A stretch of 62,813 nt of DNA from Streptomyces sp. NBS 14/10 (GCF_002224125.1 NZ_NCSM01000008.1:1-62813), one strand, 5' to 3'. Numbered from the stretch's first letter, positions 8,367 to 16,678 are shown. A program made the numbers and translations. The notes: generated by a model from the sequence alone, not told the origin.

Positions 8367-8620
8367 GAGCGGCGGACGGAGGCGGTCACCATGGCGACTC
8401 CGAGCCCCAAGAAGGCGGTGCCGCCGACCAGGTAGGGGGTGACGTCCACGCTGCCGGTGTCGGCCAAATTCTCGCCGGAGGCGGCGGGCTGGGTGCTCGT
8501 CTGCCCGGCGGGGGCCTGGCTGTCCCGCTCGACGGTGGCGTTCGCGGACGGGACGAACCACAGGGCGCACAGCAGCGAGCCCGCGGCGGCGGCGGTCAGC
8601 AGCGGTCGGCGTGCGGACAC
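8348..8620 (-). CDS. Small LAxTG-type sortase-anchored surface protein
   Basis: A 90-residue exported protein: signal peptide (about 1-28, cleaving near SANA), a 25-residue Gln/Thr/Ala-rich segment, then LADTG, a hydrophobic helix (about 60-80) and an Arg-rich tail ending RRSRPEAY. This is a complete class E (LAxTG) sorting signal, the type used in Streptomyces to attach proteins to peptidoglycan. The start is fixed by AAGGAGG at 8627-8633: it abuts the ATG at 8626 but is correctly spaced from the GTG at 8620. Function of the short exposed part is unknown. No sortase gene is in the window. Confidence 0.8.
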   Translation of the reverse strand: MSARRPLLTAAAAGSLLCALWFVPSANATVERDSQAPAGQTSTQPAASGENLADTGSVDVTPYLVGGTAFLGLGVAMVTASVRRSRPEAY

Positions 8621-9040
8621 CGGCATCCTCCTTGAGGCTGTGGTGAATTGGCCCCGTGCGTCCGATCGTAGTGACAACTGCGGGTCGCGCGGAAGCGAGA
8701 CGGCCCGGAGGCATACCCTCCGTCGTATGGGCAGTCCTGAGACGTCATACTTTGTGCGACTTTGCTTGATTTTTGCCTCGGGGGTCTTGGGAGATCCACT
8801 ATCCCGACGCGCCGAAGTGGAACGGAGCGCTGCGCTTCGGCGTCCTGGAGGATAAGAGGGGACGGGACGACTGCGCCGCACGGGTGCCGGGTACCCCGGT
8901 CGGGCCACGGGCTTGACCGGCGTCTTTGCTAAGTGGCCTTCCGCACAGTTTTACTGTGCGTGGAACCGGCCAAAAGGTACAGGCGTTCTTGTCAGATAGG
9001 TCCGGGGTTTCTGGGGTCCAGATCAATGGAGAAGCGTGTG
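8621..9040. promoter_or_regulatory. Divergent intergenic region before the L,D-transpeptidase
   Basis: About 420 bases between divergent genes, with no coding signal. A perfect 7-bp hairpin (CGCACAG, 8942-8948; TTTTA loop; CTGTGCG, 8954-8960) is followed directly by GGAAC (8962-8966) and, 17 bases on, CGTT (8984-8987). That spacing resembles an ECF sigma promoter such as those read by SigE. A GGAGAAG at 9028-9034 is the ribosome site for the transpeptidase. Confidence 0.35.
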
Positions 9041-10312
9041 ATGACGGACGGCAAGCGCCGTAGGGGGCTGGTGGCCGCGGCCGCCGTGCTCGGCGGAGTA
9101 CTGACCCTCGCGGCGTGTGGTGGGGGCGACGACGGCGGCAGCGACGGCAACAAGAACAACGCCGGCGGCGACAAGTCGCAGTCGCAGGTGGACGAGGCGG
9201 CGGCCAAGGACGCGTCGGAAGCCCACATCAAGATCACGCCCAAGGCCGGAGCGACCAACGCGGGCATCAACAGTGACACCAAGGTCACCGTCGCCGGCGG
9301 CACGCTCAAGGACGTGACCATGACCTCGGCCGCGACCGGTACCAAGGTCCCCGGCTCCATATCGTCCGACGGGAAGTCCTGGAAGCCGAGCGGACAGCTG
9401 GAGCGGTCCACCCAGTACAAGATCTCCGCCACTGCCGAGGACTCCAAGGGCCGTAAGGCGACGGAGAACTCCTCCTTCACCACCGTCTCGCCGACGAACA
9501 GCTTCATCGGCAACTTCACGCCGGAGAGCGGTTCGACGGTCGGCGTCGGCATGCCCGTGTCGATCAACTTCGACAAGGTGATCAGCGACAAGAAGGCCGT
9601 CCAGTCGGGCATCAAGGTCACCTCCAGCAGCGGTCAGCAGGTCGTCGGCCACTGGTTCGGCAGCCAGCGCCTGGACTTCCGGCCGCAGGAGTACTGGAAG
9701 GCCAACTCGACGGTCACCCTGAAGCTGGACCTCGACGGCGTCGAGGGCGCGCCCGGGGTGAAGGGCGTCCAGGAGAAGACCGTCACCTTCAAGATCGGCC
9801 GCTCCCAGGTCTCCACGGTCGACGCCGAGTCCAAGACCATGAAGGTCGTGCGCGACGGCAAGCTGTTCAAGACCATCAAGATCTCGGCCGGCAGCCCGCA
9901 GAACACGACGTACAACGGTCAGATGGTGATCTCCGAGAAGTTCAAGGAGACCCGGATGAACGGGGCGACGGTCGGCTTCACGGACAGCGACGGCAAGGGC
10001 GAGTACGACATCAAGGACGTGCCGCACGCCATGCGCCTGACCACCTCGGGCACCTTCATCCACGGCAACTACTGGGGCGCCAAGTCCATCTTCGGCGCGG
10101 TCAACACCAGCCACGGCTGTGTGGGCCTGTCGGACACCAAGGGCGCCAGCGACCCGAACACCGACGGGACCTGGTTCTACAACGAGTCGCAGATCGGTGA
10201 CGTCGTCATCGTGAAGAACTCGAAGGACCGGACCGTCTCGCCGGACAACGGCCTGAACGGGTGGAACATGAAGTGGAGCGAGTGGGTCGCGGGCAGCGCC
10301 ACCGGCGCCTGA
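9041..10312 (+). CDS. L,D-transpeptidase lipoprotein (Ig-like plus YkuD domains)
   Basis: A 423-residue cell-wall enzyme forming 3-3 (mDAP-mDAP) peptidoglycan crosslinks. It has a lipoprotein signal with lipobox LAAC near residue 26, a Gly/Asn/Asp-rich linker, two Ig-like modules (about 60-260) as in mycobacterial Ldt proteins, and a C-terminal YkuD catalytic domain whose active site reads HGNYWG...SHGCVGLSD (Cys nucleophile in SHGC). The ATG at 9041 has GGAGAAG seven bases upstream and is preferred to the ATG at 9026. It is divergent from a sortase-anchored protein, so both promoters serve the cell surface. Confidence 0.92.
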   Translation: MTDGKRRRGLVAAAAVLGGVLTLAACGGGDDGGSDGNKNNAGGDKSQSQVDEAAAKDASEAHIKITPKAGATNAGINSDTKVTVAGGTLKDVTMTSAATGTKVPGSISSDGKSWKPSGQLERSTQYKISATAEDSKGRKATENSSFTTVSPTNSFIGNFTPESGSTVGVGMPVSINFDKVISDKKAVQSGIKVTSSSGQQVVGHWFGSQRLDFRPQEYWKANSTVTLKLDLDGVEGAPGVKGVQEKTVTFKIGRSQVSTVDAESKTMKVVRDGKLFKTIKISAGSPQNTTYNGQMVISEKFKETRMNGATVGFTDSDGKGEYDIKDVPHAMRLTTSGTFIHGNYWGAKSIFGAVNTSHGCVGLSDTKGASDPNTDGTWFYNESQIGDVVIVKNSKDRTVSPDNGLNGWNMKWSEWVAGSATGA

Positions 10313-10334
10313 CGCACCCTTAGCACTCCCGCCC

Positions 10335-10385
10335 CGGGCGGCGGTCGGCCTTCTTCGGATTTTTCGGAGGGCCGGCCGCCGCCCG
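10335..10385 (+). terminator. Hairpin terminator after the L,D-transpeptidase
   Basis: A GC-rich inverted repeat (cgggcggcgg against ccgccgcccg, with further pairing of cggcc/ggccg inside) and a T-rich loop closes the transpeptidase transcript. Confidence 0.65.
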
Positions 10386-10465
10386 TCGGCTTTCTCAGCC
10401 CGCTCTCATCCTGCCCTTATCCGCTCATCACACGATGCCCCTACCGTCGCGCGCATGTTCTTCAC

Positions 10466-11886
10466 CGGGACTCCCGGAGGGGCCCAGGCTTCAGGTCGCG
10501 ACCTCCAGCGGGTATGGAACTTCTCGTAGTTGAGGGCCGCCGGTCCCAGCAGCTGGGGCGGTCACCCGTTCGAGTGGGTCTGCCGGAATGCGAAGTGACG
10601 AATGAGCCGTGACGCTACGTTGATGGCATGACGACACCAGGTGAAGCCGACGATGCCGGGCACGCCCGGTACATGTACCGGCTTCGCGTGTCGTCGACCG
10701 CCCGTAGGGCGCTGCTGGCGGAATGGGACCGCTGTCGGTGGCTCTGGAACGAGTGCGTCGCCAAAGCCAAGTCCATCCACTTGCGCAACAAGGCCACGGG
10801 TGAGAAGCGGACTTGCGGTCCGGCACAGCTGGACAGGATGCTGACGCAGGCGCGGGAGTGTACGCCGTGGCTGCGTGCGGGCTCCTGTGTTCCGCAGCAG
10901 CAGGTGATACGGGACTTCGGCAAGTCGCGAGCCAAGGCGCACAAGGACATCCGGGAGCGGCTGCCTCAGCGGCAGCGGGCCGGTATGCCGAAATGGAAGA
11001 AGAAGCGCGAGGCCTTGCCGACGCTGAACTACACCCGGCGCGGGTTCCGGCTCAAGGACGGTCGCCTGCACCTGGCGGGCGGGATCGTGCTGATCGTGGT
11101 GTGGTCGCGGGACCTGCCCGCCGAACCCTCCTCGGTGCGTGTCTACCAGGACAGCCTCGGGCACTGGTACTGCTCGTTCGTGGTTCCCGCCGAGGTGCGG
11201 CCACTGCCAAAGACCGGCCGGGTGCTGGGTGTGGACTGGGGCGTGAAGGAGACCGCGACCACCACCTCGGACGCCCACGACCTCCCGCATGCGGAGCAGG
11301 GCCGCAAGGCCCAGGCCAGGCTGACCCGGTACGACCGGATGATGGCCCGCCGCAGACCGAAGAAGGGACAGGCCGCCTCGAAGGGCTACCGCGAGGCGAA
11401 GAAGTGGCGGGCGAAGACCTACGCGAAGATCGCCCGGCAGCGGCAGGATACGGGCCGCAAGTGGGCGAAGAAGGTCGTGACCGACCATGACGCCATCGCC
11501 GTCGAGGACTTCAAGCCGAAGTTCCTCGCCAGGTCCTCGATGGCGCGCAAGGCGGCGGACGCCGCGATCGGCGCCACGAAGAAGGCCCTGATCGAGATGG
11601 GCCGCAAGCACGGGCGCGACATCCGCCTGGTGCATCCCGCGCACACCACCATGGACTGCGCACGCTGCGGAGCGAGAACCAAGCACGCACTGCCACTGTC
11701 CGAGCGCACCTACAGCTGCACCGCGTGCGGAGCCGTCTCCCCCAGAGACAAGAACTCCGCCCACGTGATGCTCCACCGGGCAGGTCTGAACCCGGCTGGC
11801 GCCGAGGGCATAAGACCTGCGGGAGCGCTGCTCCCGCAGGCAGCCTGAGCCAGGAATCCCTTCGCTTCAGGGAGGGGAGCATTCAA
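10466..11886 (+). mobile_element. IS200/IS605-group element carrying only tnpB (IS1341-like), 1421 bp
   Basis: Ends were inferred from the interrupted coding sequence, not from a database. The left flank ends in TTCAC (10461-10465) and the right end terminates in ATTCAA (11881-11886) after a GGGAGGGGAG stretch. Removing the element joins TTCAC to CTACC and rebuilds an in-frame permease start; there is no target-site duplication, as expected for this transposon group. A one-base shift of both ends is equally possible. There is no tnpA, so it can move only with a transposase in trans. Confidence 0.75.
10628..11848 (+). CDS. tnpB: TnpB RNA-guided nuclease (OrfB)
   Basis: A 406-residue TnpB, the transposon-encoded ancestor of Cas12. 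It uses an omega-RNA from the element's right end to cut DNA next to a transposon-adjacent motif, favouring retention of the element at the donor site. An N-terminal wedge/HTH region (about 1-190) precedes a split RuvC domain with all three acidic residues: D203 in GVDWG, E293 in AVEDF and D374 in RDKNSAH. A zinc ribbon (CxxC at 344/347 and 364/367) lies between the last two. All catalytic residues are intact, so it is likely active. It starts at ATG 10628; no strong Shine-Dalgarno sequence is seen. Confidence 0.93.
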   Translation: MTTPGEADDAGHARYMYRLRVSSTARRALLAEWDRCRWLWNECVAKAKSIHLRNKATGEKRTCGPAQLDRMLTQARECTPWLRAGSCVPQQQVIRDFGKSRAKAHKDIRERLPQRQRAGMPKWKKKREALPTLNYTRRGFRLKDGRLHLAGGIVLIVVWSRDLPAEPSSVRVYQDSLGHWYCSFVVPAEVRPLPKTGRVLGVDWGVKETATTTSDAHDLPHAEQGRKAQARLTRYDRMMARRRPKKGQAASKGYREAKKWRAKTYAKIARQRQDTGRKWAKKVVTDHDAIAVEDFKPKFLARSSMARKAADAAIGATKKALIEMGRKHGRDIRLVHPAHTTMDCARCGARTKHALPLSERTYSCTACGAVSPRDKNSAHVMLHRAGLNPAGAEGIRPAGALLPQAA

Positions 11887-11906
11887 CTACCTCCGGCGCG
11901 AGCTGC
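11750..11906 (+). ncRNA. Predicted omega-RNA (scaffold plus guide) of the TnpB element
   Basis: In this family the guide RNA overlaps the 3' end of tnpB, runs through the right end and finishes in about 16-20 bases of flanking DNA. Here the right end has a small TCCC/GGGA hairpin and the G-rich stretch before ATTCAA (to 11886). The guide would therefore be ctacctccggcgcgagctgc (11887-11906), the sequence that follows TTCAC in the uninterrupted permease start. The 5' boundary is a guess. Confidence 0.5.
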
Positions 11907-12016
11907 GCCACCAGACGGCCGCCTGGTGATCCAGGGCCCCACCGGCGGCAAGTCCACCCTGCTCCAGATGCTCGGCGGCCTGGACCGCCCGCGCGCCACC
12001 TGAGACCGTCCGGCGG

Positions 12017-12517
12017 TCAGCGCCGCAGGTCCCTGGCGCGTACGTAACGCAGCCCGCAGGCGTCCTCGTACGGGTCGCCGTCGTCTCCGAACAGGCTCAG
12101 CAGCGGCTGCATCGGAAGCCAGGTCAGCCCGTACGCCCAGCGCCGGACGGCCTGCCAGAAACGCGGCCGCCCGCCGTCCGCGTCGCGCACCACCCGGGCG
12201 AAGAACAGGAATTTGCCGATCGTCGTCCGGAAGATCCAGGGCCCCAGCACATGGTGGAGGAAGGACAGCCCGAACACCCCGGCCAGGATGGTGCCCCAGA
12301 ACGGCTCCGGACCGCCGACGGCGGGAATCAGCCGTACGGCGATGGCCATGCCGCCGAAGAGTGCGACCAGTCCGTCCACGGTCGCCGAGAACCACCGCCG
12401 GAAATCGCCGATGGCCTCGGGGACAGCGGGCGGCTGGGGCAGGTGTGGCTGGGGCTGTGGATGCGGCGGGTGGGCGTACGGGTGCGGGTAGGGCTGCCGC
12501 CCCTGGGAGTCGATCAT
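12017..12517 (-). CDS. RDD family membrane protein
   Basis: A 166-residue protein with a His/Pro/Gln-rich cytoplasmic N-terminus (about 1-35) and an RDD domain: RWFSATVDGLVALFGG, a hydrophobic pair of helices, TTIGKFLFFARVVRDADGG and a third hydrophobic stretch near RWAYGL. RDD proteins are small polytopic membrane proteins, some linked to ion transport, but this subgroup has no assigned role. The ATG at 12517 is chosen because CAGGA lies about eight bases upstream; a longer frame to 12712 has no signal. Confidence 0.8.
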   Translation of the reverse strand: MIDSQGRQPYPHPYAHPPHPQPQPHLPQPPAVPEAIGDFRRWFSATVDGLVALFGGMAIAVRLIPAVGGPEPFWGTILAGVFGLSFLHHVLGPWIFRTTIGKFLFFARVVRDADGGRPRFWQAVRRWAYGLTWLPMQPLLSLFGDDGDPYEDACGLRYVRARDLRR

Positions 12518-12698
12518 GGTGGGCATCCTGCCCTGCGTCTGTGACGGTCTTCTCTCAAGACGGTGCGCGGCCGGTATCGATGCGGTGAGAGGCGTGTGGT
12601 GCGGCGCCGAGTGGCGGCCACGCCGCACCCCGGGACAATGGGCCGAGGGGGTGTTCCGTCCGGCCGCCGCGACGGCCGGGGCCGACCTGGAGGCGCCG

Positions 12699-13490
12699 AT
12701 GCCCGAAGTCACCGAGCCCTACCAGCCCGGTACCCCCTGCTGGATCGATGTGGTGGCCCCCGACCAGGTGGCCGCCCTCGACTTCTACGCCAAGGTACTC
12801 GGCTGGGAGGGCAGCCCCGGCCCGGTCGAGACCGGCGGATACGCGCTGTGCACCCTCAAGGGCAAGCCCGTGGCCGGCATCATGTCGGCCGAGGCGATGG
12901 GGGACCAGCCCGCGCCGCCGCCCGTGTGGACCACGTATTTCGCCTCCGCCGACGCCGATGCCACGCTGCAGGCGATCACCCGCAACGGGGGCACCACGTT
13001 CACCCCGGCCGTCGAGGTGATGGACCTGGGGCGGATGCTGGTGGCCGCCGATCCGACCGGGGCCGTCTTCGGCGTCTGGGAGGCGCGGGAGTTCCCCGGC
13101 GCGGGCATCGCCAACGAGCCGGGCGCGCTGATCTGGAACGAGCTCAACACCACCGACATCGAGGCGGCGGCCGCCTTCTACGCGGCGGCGCTGGGGCTTG
13201 ATACCGCCCCGATGGAGGGCGCCGAGAACTACTTCTCGCTGTCCGTGACCGGCCGCCCGGTGGGAGGGATGCAGCCGCTGGGCCCGGCAGGGGCCCCGCC
13301 CGAGGCGGCCTCGCACTGGCTGGTCTACTTCGCGGTCACGGACACCGACGCGACCGCGGCGAAGGTGGCCGAGGCGGGCGGGACGGTGCGCAAGGAGCCC
13401 TTCGACATGGTGGCGGGCCGGATGGCCGTGGTCCAGGACTCGCAGGGGGCGCCGTTCGCCGTGATCGCCCCGAAGCCGATGAGCGCGTGA
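12699..13490 (+). CDS. Two-domain VOC (glyoxalase/bleomycin-resistance fold) protein
   Basis: A 263-residue protein of two tandem VOC domains (about 1-130 and 135-263), starting GTPCWIDVVAPDQVAALDFYAKVLGW and GALIWNELNTTDIEAAAAFY in the two halves. It resembles the actinobacterial CFP30B-type hydroxylase/glyoxalase-like proteins. Metal ligands cannot be placed with confidence, so the reaction is unknown. The ATG at 12699 follows TGGAGG at 12688-12693. Confidence 0.85.
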   Translation: MPEVTEPYQPGTPCWIDVVAPDQVAALDFYAKVLGWEGSPGPVETGGYALCTLKGKPVAGIMSAEAMGDQPAPPPVWTTYFASADADATLQAITRNGGTTFTPAVEVMDLGRMLVAADPTGAVFGVWEAREFPGAGIANEPGALIWNELNTTDIEAAAAFYAAALGLDTAPMEGAENYFSLSVTGRPVGGMQPLGPAGAPPEAASHWLVYFAVTDTDATAAKVAEAGGTVRKEPFDMVAGRMAVVQDSQGAPFAVIAPKPMSA

Positions 13491-13502
13491 ACGCGGTGGC
13501 TG

Positions 13503-14969
13503 TCAGGCCGTATCGGCCCGCTTGAGCACGAAGTAGCCGCCGCTGGAGCCGAGATACGCGTACTGGTGCTCCGGGTGCAGCTGTTTCGCGTACGCGATGA
13601 GGTCTTCGGCCGTGCGCTCCGGCTCTTGCAGGGCTATGTAGTCCGGCACGACATTCTGTGTATTGCCGACCCAGAGCACCCGGCAGCGGCTGGTGAGCCG
13701 GCTGATCGGCCCCACGTTCGCCTCGACCGACGCCCCGTCCGGGATCCGCTCCAGCAGCCGTTCGACCTCGGTGACCTCCTTCGGCTTGTCGAAGAAGTCC
13801 GGGTTGGTGAGGTTTTCCAGGGGCAGTGAGGCGGTCAGCGCGAGCGCCGCGCCGGCCACCATGCCGGGCAGCTGCCGGGCGTACGAGGCGAGCCAGGGGC
13901 GGTGGCTGTCGCGGGCGCGGTCGATGGCGTCGACGAGGGCGAGCGCGACGATCGGCATCAGCACCGCGCTGTAGTGCCAGTCCGTACCCCAGTAGTGGTC
14001 GTCGTGGGAGACGAAGCGCCAGCCGAGGGTGGGCACGGCGGCCAGCAGCAGCGGGGAGCGCAGCGCGAGCAGACCGCTGGTGGGCAGCAGCACCCACAGC
14101 AGGGTGCGCAGCGCGGTCTCGAAGGGGATGGTCCCGGTCTGCTCGCCGCCGCTGCCGACCTTGTTCCAGTAGTCGTACGAGCCGGAGCCGTTGAAGCTCG
14201 GGATGATCACGCCGAGCGCGAGGGCGGAGGCCAGTACGCCGAAGCCGATGAGGCCGAGCGCGAGCGGGACGATCCGCGGCGGGCGCTCCCGCCAGGTGCG
14301 GACCAGGACCACGGCGCCGATCGCGGCCACCGTGGCCCCCATGTCCTCCTTGACGAAGACGAGCGGGACGGCCCACAGCATCGCCGCGTACCAGCGCCTG
14401 CGCACCACCGCCTCCAGCGAGAAGGCCAGCAGCGGCATGGCGAAGGCGATCTCGTGGAAGTCGAAGTCGACGGCCCGCTGCACCCCCCAGGACAGCCCGT
14501 ACGCGACGCCGATCGCCAGCCCGCGGCCCCGCCCCAGCAGATGGGCCGCGACGCGGGTGACGGGGATGGTGGAGACGGCGAAGAGGGCGGCCTGGACGAC
14601 GAGCAGGGTGACGGGGGTGGGGAAGACCCGGTAGAACGGGGCGATCAGCGCGGTGACCGGGCTGAAGTGGTCGCCGAGGATATTGAAGCCGGGGCCCTTG
14701 AGGTCGGCGACGGGGGTCTGGAGATGGGCGTAGGAGCGTATCGCCTGCTCGAAGATGCCCAGGTCCCAGGACATGGTGGCCATCCGCCGATAGCGGGTGA
14801 TCGAGATCGCCGCGAAGGCCACGAAGAAGGCCGCGGCCAGCCAGTACGGGTCACGGCGGGGGTGTCGCGGCCCGCCTGCCGGGGCGTCGTCCGGCTGGGC
14901 GCGGTCCAAGGTGGCGGCGGTCGCCCCCTCGGCGGTGGTGCCGGGCGGGGGTGCGGCAGCCGTGTCCAT
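13503..14969 (-). CDS. DUF2079 polytopic membrane protein
   Basis: A 488-residue integral membrane protein with about ten hydrophobic segments and the DUF2079 signature early on (MSWDLGIFEQAIRSYA and LGDHFSPVTALIAPFYR). The family has a glycosyltransferase-C-like topology and may act in envelope glycan or lipid chemistry, but no reaction is established. The C-terminal 100 residues form an outside domain ending GGYFVLKRADTA. It is divergent from a lipoprotein nuclease gene and ends 12 bases from the VOC gene. Confidence 0.82.
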   Translation of the reverse strand: MDTAAAPPPGTTAEGATAATLDRAQPDDAPAGGPRHPRRDPYWLAAAFFVAFAAISITRYRRMATMSWDLGIFEQAIRSYAHLQTPVADLKGPGFNILGDHFSPVTALIAPFYRVFPTPVTLLVVQAALFAVSTIPVTRVAAHLLGRGRGLAIGVAYGLSWGVQRAVDFDFHEIAFAMPLLAFSLEAVVRRRWYAAMLWAVPLVFVKEDMGATVAAIGAVVLVRTWRERPPRIVPLALGLIGFGVLASALALGVIIPSFNGSGSYDYWNKVGSGGEQTGTIPFETALRTLLWVLLPTSGLLALRSPLLLAAVPTLGWRFVSHDDHYWGTDWHYSAVLMPIVALALVDAIDRARDSHRPWLASYARQLPGMVAGAALALTASLPLENLTNPDFFDKPKEVTEVERLLERIPDGASVEANVGPISRLTSRCRVLWVGNTQNVVPDYIALQEPERTAEDLIAYAKQLHPEHQYAYLGSSGGYFVLKRADTA

Positions 14970-15028
14970 CCAGGGTCCTTATCGTGTGGGCGGTCTGTGC
15001 GAAAAGATACGCGAAGGAGGCCGGACGG

Positions 15029-15805
15029 TTGCAGAGACGGTTTGGGCAGGTGCTGATTCCGGGGCTGGCCGTGCTGCTGGCCGTCGCCGGGTGCACGTCC
15101 GGGGCCGAGAAGGACGGCGACGGGCGGGACGGCGGAAAGCAGAGCAGCAGCGGTGCGCAACAGGGCGACGGCCGGGCGGTCAGTCCGCTGAAGAACCCGG
15201 ACGGTACGAAGCCGGGCCTGGCGCCCATCACAACAAAGGCGGACCGGGCCGCGGCCGAACGGATCATCGACCAGCTGCTCACCAAGGGGCGGGGGCCGCG
15301 GACCGGCTATGAGCGGGACAAGTTCGGCTACGCCTGGATGGACACGGCCGACGGGGTGCCGCTCGCGCGCAACGGCTGCGACACCCGCAACGATCTTTTG
15401 CGGCGTGACGGTCAGCGGTTGCGTTTCCGGTCCGGCTCCGACTGTGTGGTCGTGGCCATGACGCTGCACGATCCGTACACGGGCAAGACCATCGAGTGGC
15501 GCAAGGAGGAGGCCGCCGAGGTGCAGATCGACCATGTGGTGCCGCTGTCGTACAGCTGGCAGATGGGCTCCTCCCGCTGGTCGAAGAGCAAGCGCGAACA
15601 GCTCGCGAACGACGTGCTCAACCTGATCCCGGTCGAGGGCCGCGCCAACTCGGCCAAGGGCGACTCAGGGCCCGCGTCCTGGCTGCCGCCGAGCACATCG
15701 ATCAGATGCGCGTACGCGGCCCGCTTCGCCCAGGTCGCGCTCAAGTACGAGCTGCCGGTGACCGCCGCGGACCAGCAGATGATGCGGCGGCAGTGCGGCG
15801 GGTGA
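15029..15805 (+). CDS. Secreted HNH-type nuclease lipoprotein (DUF1524 family)
   Basis: A 258-residue predicted lipoprotein. The signal peptide carries lipobox LAVAGC (Cys near residue 21), followed by a Gly/Ser/Gln-rich linker and a DUF1524/GmrSD-type nuclease domain. The His-Me finger core is visible as EVQIDHVVPLSYSWQMG with downstream Asn in LNLIPVEGRANSAKGD. The TTG at 15029 is the start: AAGGAGG (15014-15020) lies eight bases before it, and no ATG or GTG is suitably placed. Extracellular nucleases of this type act on DNA outside the cell, in nutrient scavenging or competition; which applies here is unknown. Confidence 0.83.
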   Translation: MQRRFGQVLIPGLAVLLAVAGCTSGAEKDGDGRDGGKQSSSGAQQGDGRAVSPLKNPDGTKPGLAPITTKADRAAAERIIDQLLTKGRGPRTGYERDKFGYAWMDTADGVPLARNGCDTRNDLLRRDGQRLRFRSGSDCVVVAMTLHDPYTGKTIEWRKEEAAEVQIDHVVPLSYSWQMGSSRWSKSKREQLANDVLNLIPVEGRANSAKGDSGPASWLPPSTSIRCAYAARFAQVALKYELPVTAADQQMMRRQCGG

Positions 15806-15834
15806 CGGCGGTATGACGGTCGCCATATGAAGCC

Positions 15835-15861
15835 GCCCGCGCGCCGGGCCGGCGCGCGGGC
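15835..15861. terminator. Bidirectional terminator hairpin
   Basis: A perfect 12-bp GC palindrome (15835-15846 with 15850-15861, three-base loop) sits between the convergent nuclease and lipoprotein genes, followed by a second ggcc/ttcggcc hairpin. Confidence 0.75.
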
Positions 15862-15898
15862 AATCCTGGCTGGAGGTCGGCCTTCGGCCGGCCTTCGG

Positions 15899-16678
15899 TC
15901 AGAGGGCGTCGAGGTCGACGATGTCCCCGGTCGGGGCCTTGGCGTCGACCGGCTTGTCGAAGTCGCCGAACGTCACCGTGCCGGGCTCCTTGCCGCCCTT
16001 GATGACCATCTTGAGGATGTACGGCTTGCCCTCGGTGGCGACATAGGTGGTGTACGTCTCGTCGCCGTCGGTCTCGGTGAGGGTGATGGCGGGCTTGCCG
16101 TCGACCGTGGTGGTCTCGCCCTTGCGGGCGAGGTTGGGGCCGGCCTCGAAGCCGGACAGCATCGTGTCGGAGTCGCAGGCGCTGGCGAAGTCCTTGAAGT
16201 CGGAGCCGGATGCCTTGGACTTGGTCCAGCGGTCGCCGATCGAGTCGGCCGCCGCCGCGCCGTCCTCGCCGCCCTGTGACTTCCAGAAGGCGCGGTCGAA
16301 CTTCATGTAGATCAGGTCGCCGGTTTTGACCAACTCGACCTTGCCCTCGGTGCCGAAGGACATGTTGCCCACGCACTCGCCGTTGTTGGCCGAGGACATG
16401 CGGTACTTCATGGGGCCGCCGTCGACCGTGCCGTCCAGGGCCGTGGTCAGGGACGTCGCCGACTTCATCGCCTTCATGGCCTTGTTGGCTATCTCCGGCC
16501 CCGTCAGCTTCACCAGCTCGGAGCCGGGGGCCTTGGCGGACGGCGTGACCTTCGAGCTCGCCGAGACCGACTGCCCGGACTTGCCGGCTTCGCCGCCCTT
16601 GTCGTCGTCGGTGCCGCAGGCGGTCAGGGCGAGTGCGGTCACGGCGCACAGCGCCGCCAGGGTCGTGGTGGAGCGCAT
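15899..16678 (-). CDS. Lipoprotein of the LppX/LprAFG-like type
   Basis: A 259-residue lipoprotein with signal peptide and lipobox LTAC near residue 21, a Lys/Ser-rich linker, and a domain resembling mycobacterial LppX/LprG beta-sheet lipid carriers (ELVKTGDLIYMKFD, RWTKSKASG, KPAITLTETDGDETYTTYVA). Homologues are suspected to bind lipids or sense the envelope. Its ATG overlaps the stop of the upstream gene as TAATG (16676-16680), so the two are translationally coupled. Confidence 0.78.
   Translation of the reverse strand: MRSTTTLAALCAVTALALTACGTDDDKGGEAGKSGQSVSASSKVTPSAKAPGSELVKLTGPEIANKAMKAMKSATSLTTALDGTVDGGPMKYRMSSANNGECVGNMSFGTEGKVELVKTGDLIYMKFDRAFWKSQGGEDGAAAADSIGDRWTKSKASGSDFKDFASACDSDTMLSGFEAGPNLARKGETTTVDGKPAITLTETDGDETYTTYVATEGKPYILKMVIKGGKEPGTVTFGDFDKPVDAKAPTGDIVDLDAL

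Larger units (their letters stand above)
10455..12003 (+). pseudogene. ABC exporter relic (FtsX permease start plus ATPase fragment) split by the TnpB element
   Basis: Joining 10455-10465 to 11887 onward restores an open frame beginning MFFTYLRRELR, the standard N-terminus of Streptomyces FtsX-type ABC permeases. After a few codons it stops (HQTAAW then TGA), and in another frame VIQGPTGGKSTLLQM continues to 12003. The latter is an ABC ATPase Walker A segment missing one glycine. So the locus was a rearranged exporter remnant, and it is now interrupted by the element at 10466-11886. Not functional. Confidence 0.7.

Noticed and set aside
10466..11906. The TnpB locus as a Cas12/CRISPR system
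   Set aside because: No repeat-spacer array or cas adaptation genes; size and flanks fit a transposon TnpB.
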